Below, piece by piece: positions 32,845 to 33,274 of a DNA stretch of 33,274 nt. Position 1 is the stretch's first letter; every line of letters starts with the position of its first letter. The translations under genes and the position numbers were made by a program. The DNA lies in the NCBI RefSeq assembly GCF_017876115.1, contig NZ_JAGINO010000039.1, positions 1 to 33,274 on the forward strand. The letters run 5' to 3'. This DNA is from Azospirillum picis (GTDB taxonomy: Bacteria > Pseudomonadota > Alphaproteobacteria > Azospirillales > Azospirillaceae). The notes under the pieces were generated by a model. That model did no database searches and was not told where the DNA came from. It saw only the letters and a list, made by a program, of their open reading frames with translations.

Positions 32845-33093
32845 ATGTCCAATCGCACGACCGTCACCGTGACGGTCCCCGTCACCATCGAGATCTCCGT
32901 CGAACTGCCGGCGGGACCGCAGGCCGCTATCGTGGCCGATGCGCTCGCCACGCAGGCGGCTGAGCATTTCGCCCATGTCAGCCAGGCGCAGATCCGTGCC
33001 TTCAACGAAGTGAACCGCATCCATCGGGCCGGGGCGGGCACCGTGATCGCGGCACACAGCAGCCTCGCCGGCATCGGCAAGGCCGCGGCTTAA
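32845..33093 (+). CDS. Small protein of unknown function
   Basis: The 82-residue protein does not match a family I recognise. Its N-terminal third alternates Thr/Val/Ile (TTVTVTVPVTIEISVEL), suggesting one or two beta strands; the rest is Ala-rich and probably helical (AAIVADALATQAAEHFAHVS). It has no cysteine, signal peptide or membrane helix. It lies between the CoA-transferase and the thiolase genes, ending 14 bp before the latter, and the base composition matches its neighbours, so it is probably translated. The ribosome site before ATG 32845 is weak (GGAA). It could be an accessory subunit of the operon's enzymes, but that is a guess. Confidence 0.6.
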   Translation: MSNRTTVTVTVPVTIEISVELPAGPQAAIVADALATQAAEHFAHVSQAQIRAFNEVNRIHRAGAGTVIAAHSSLAGIGKAAA

Positions 33094-33107
33094 AGGGAGC
33101 AAGGACC

Positions 33108-33274
33108 ATGACCGAGATTGTCATCGCCGGTGCGGCCCGCACCGCCATCGGCAGCTTCAACGGGTCGCTTGCGGCGGTTCCCGCCCACGAGCTCGGCGCC
33201 GCCGTGATCCGCGAGGCGCTGTCGCGCGCCCACACCGACGCCGCCGAGGTGTCGGAGGTGATCCTGGGCCAGGT
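33108..33274 (+). CDS. Acetyl-CoA acetyltransferase (thiolase), partial
   Basis: Only the first 55 codons are in the window. The protein starts MTEIVIAGAARTAIGSFNGS and continues ELGAAVIREALSRA and VSEVILGQ, the standard N-terminus of type II biosynthetic/degradative thiolases. It would cut acetoacetyl-CoA or a similar 3-oxoacyl-CoA with CoA, giving acetyl-CoA, the natural next step after the CoA-transferase. AAGGGAGCAAGG before the ATG is a good ribosome site. The catalytic cysteine lies beyond the window edge and cannot be checked. Confidence 0.9.
   Translation, partial: MTEIVIAGAARTAIGSFNGSLAAVPAHELGAAVIREALSRAHTDAAEVSEVILGQ

Overview
The window is high-GC DNA packed with long, mostly overlapping genes. 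Its TRAP and MHS transporters, Mo-hydroxylase, pyridine-ring genes, CHASE3/HisKA_2 signalling genes and REP-like palindromes suggest a free-living alphaproteobacterium of the Azospirillum/Rhodospirillales type. The genus is inference; no rRNA or tRNA gene is present to fix it. It reads as a chromosome or megaplasmid stretch rich in catabolic operons.

Region 1 (1-16704) looks like one catabolic regulon for an N-heteroaromatic acid. A minus-strand operon encodes a TRAP solute-binding protein, a three-subunit molybdenum hydroxylase (large subunit, FAD subunit, and an Fe-S subunit fused to a CoxG-like domain), and then the TRAP membrane subunits DctQ and DctM (cut by the window edge). A MarR regulator gene sits between this operon and a plus-strand operon. 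The plus-strand operon encodes a 964-residue Rieske ferredoxin / ferredoxin reductase / ring-hydroxylating oxygenase alpha fusion, its beta subunit, an MHS-type transporter, and four tightly coupled enzymes matching the lower maleamate pathway: maleate isomerase, N-formylmaleamate deformylase, 2,5-dihydroxypyridine dioxygenase and maleamate amidase. The layout resembles picolinate (pic) clusters more than classical nicotinate (nic) clusters: MarR regulator, Mo-hydroxylase, Rieske hydroxylase, then the 2,5-dihydroxypyridine pathway. No flavin 6-hydroxynicotinate monooxygenase (NicC) and no 3,6-dihydroxypicolinate decarboxylase (PicC) is visible, so the starting compound is open. A 17-bp motif occurs upstream of both operons (three copies) and is a good candidate for the MarR operator.

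Region 2 (16805-21527) holds an AidB-like acyl-CoA dehydrogenase gene and, convergent to it, a three-gene phosphorelay: a CHASE3 histidine kinase, a single-domain response regulator, and a receiver-HisKA_2 kinase.

Region 3 (21776-26948) is a minus-strand operon of an MFS carrier, an M81 (MlrC-like) metallopeptidase and a DadA-like FAD amine oxidase, with a divergent LysR regulator.

Region 4 (26946-33274) starts with a 104-bp compound palindromic element wedged between two convergent LysR genes; its two TAG ends serve as the stop codons of both. The second LysR gene is divergent from an operon of a CitMHS carrier, an AtuA-family protein with its small partner, a two-subunit 3-oxoacid CoA-transferase, a small unknown protein and a thiolase (cut by the window edge). 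This operon probably takes a carboxylate through a 3-oxoacyl-CoA to acetyl-CoA.
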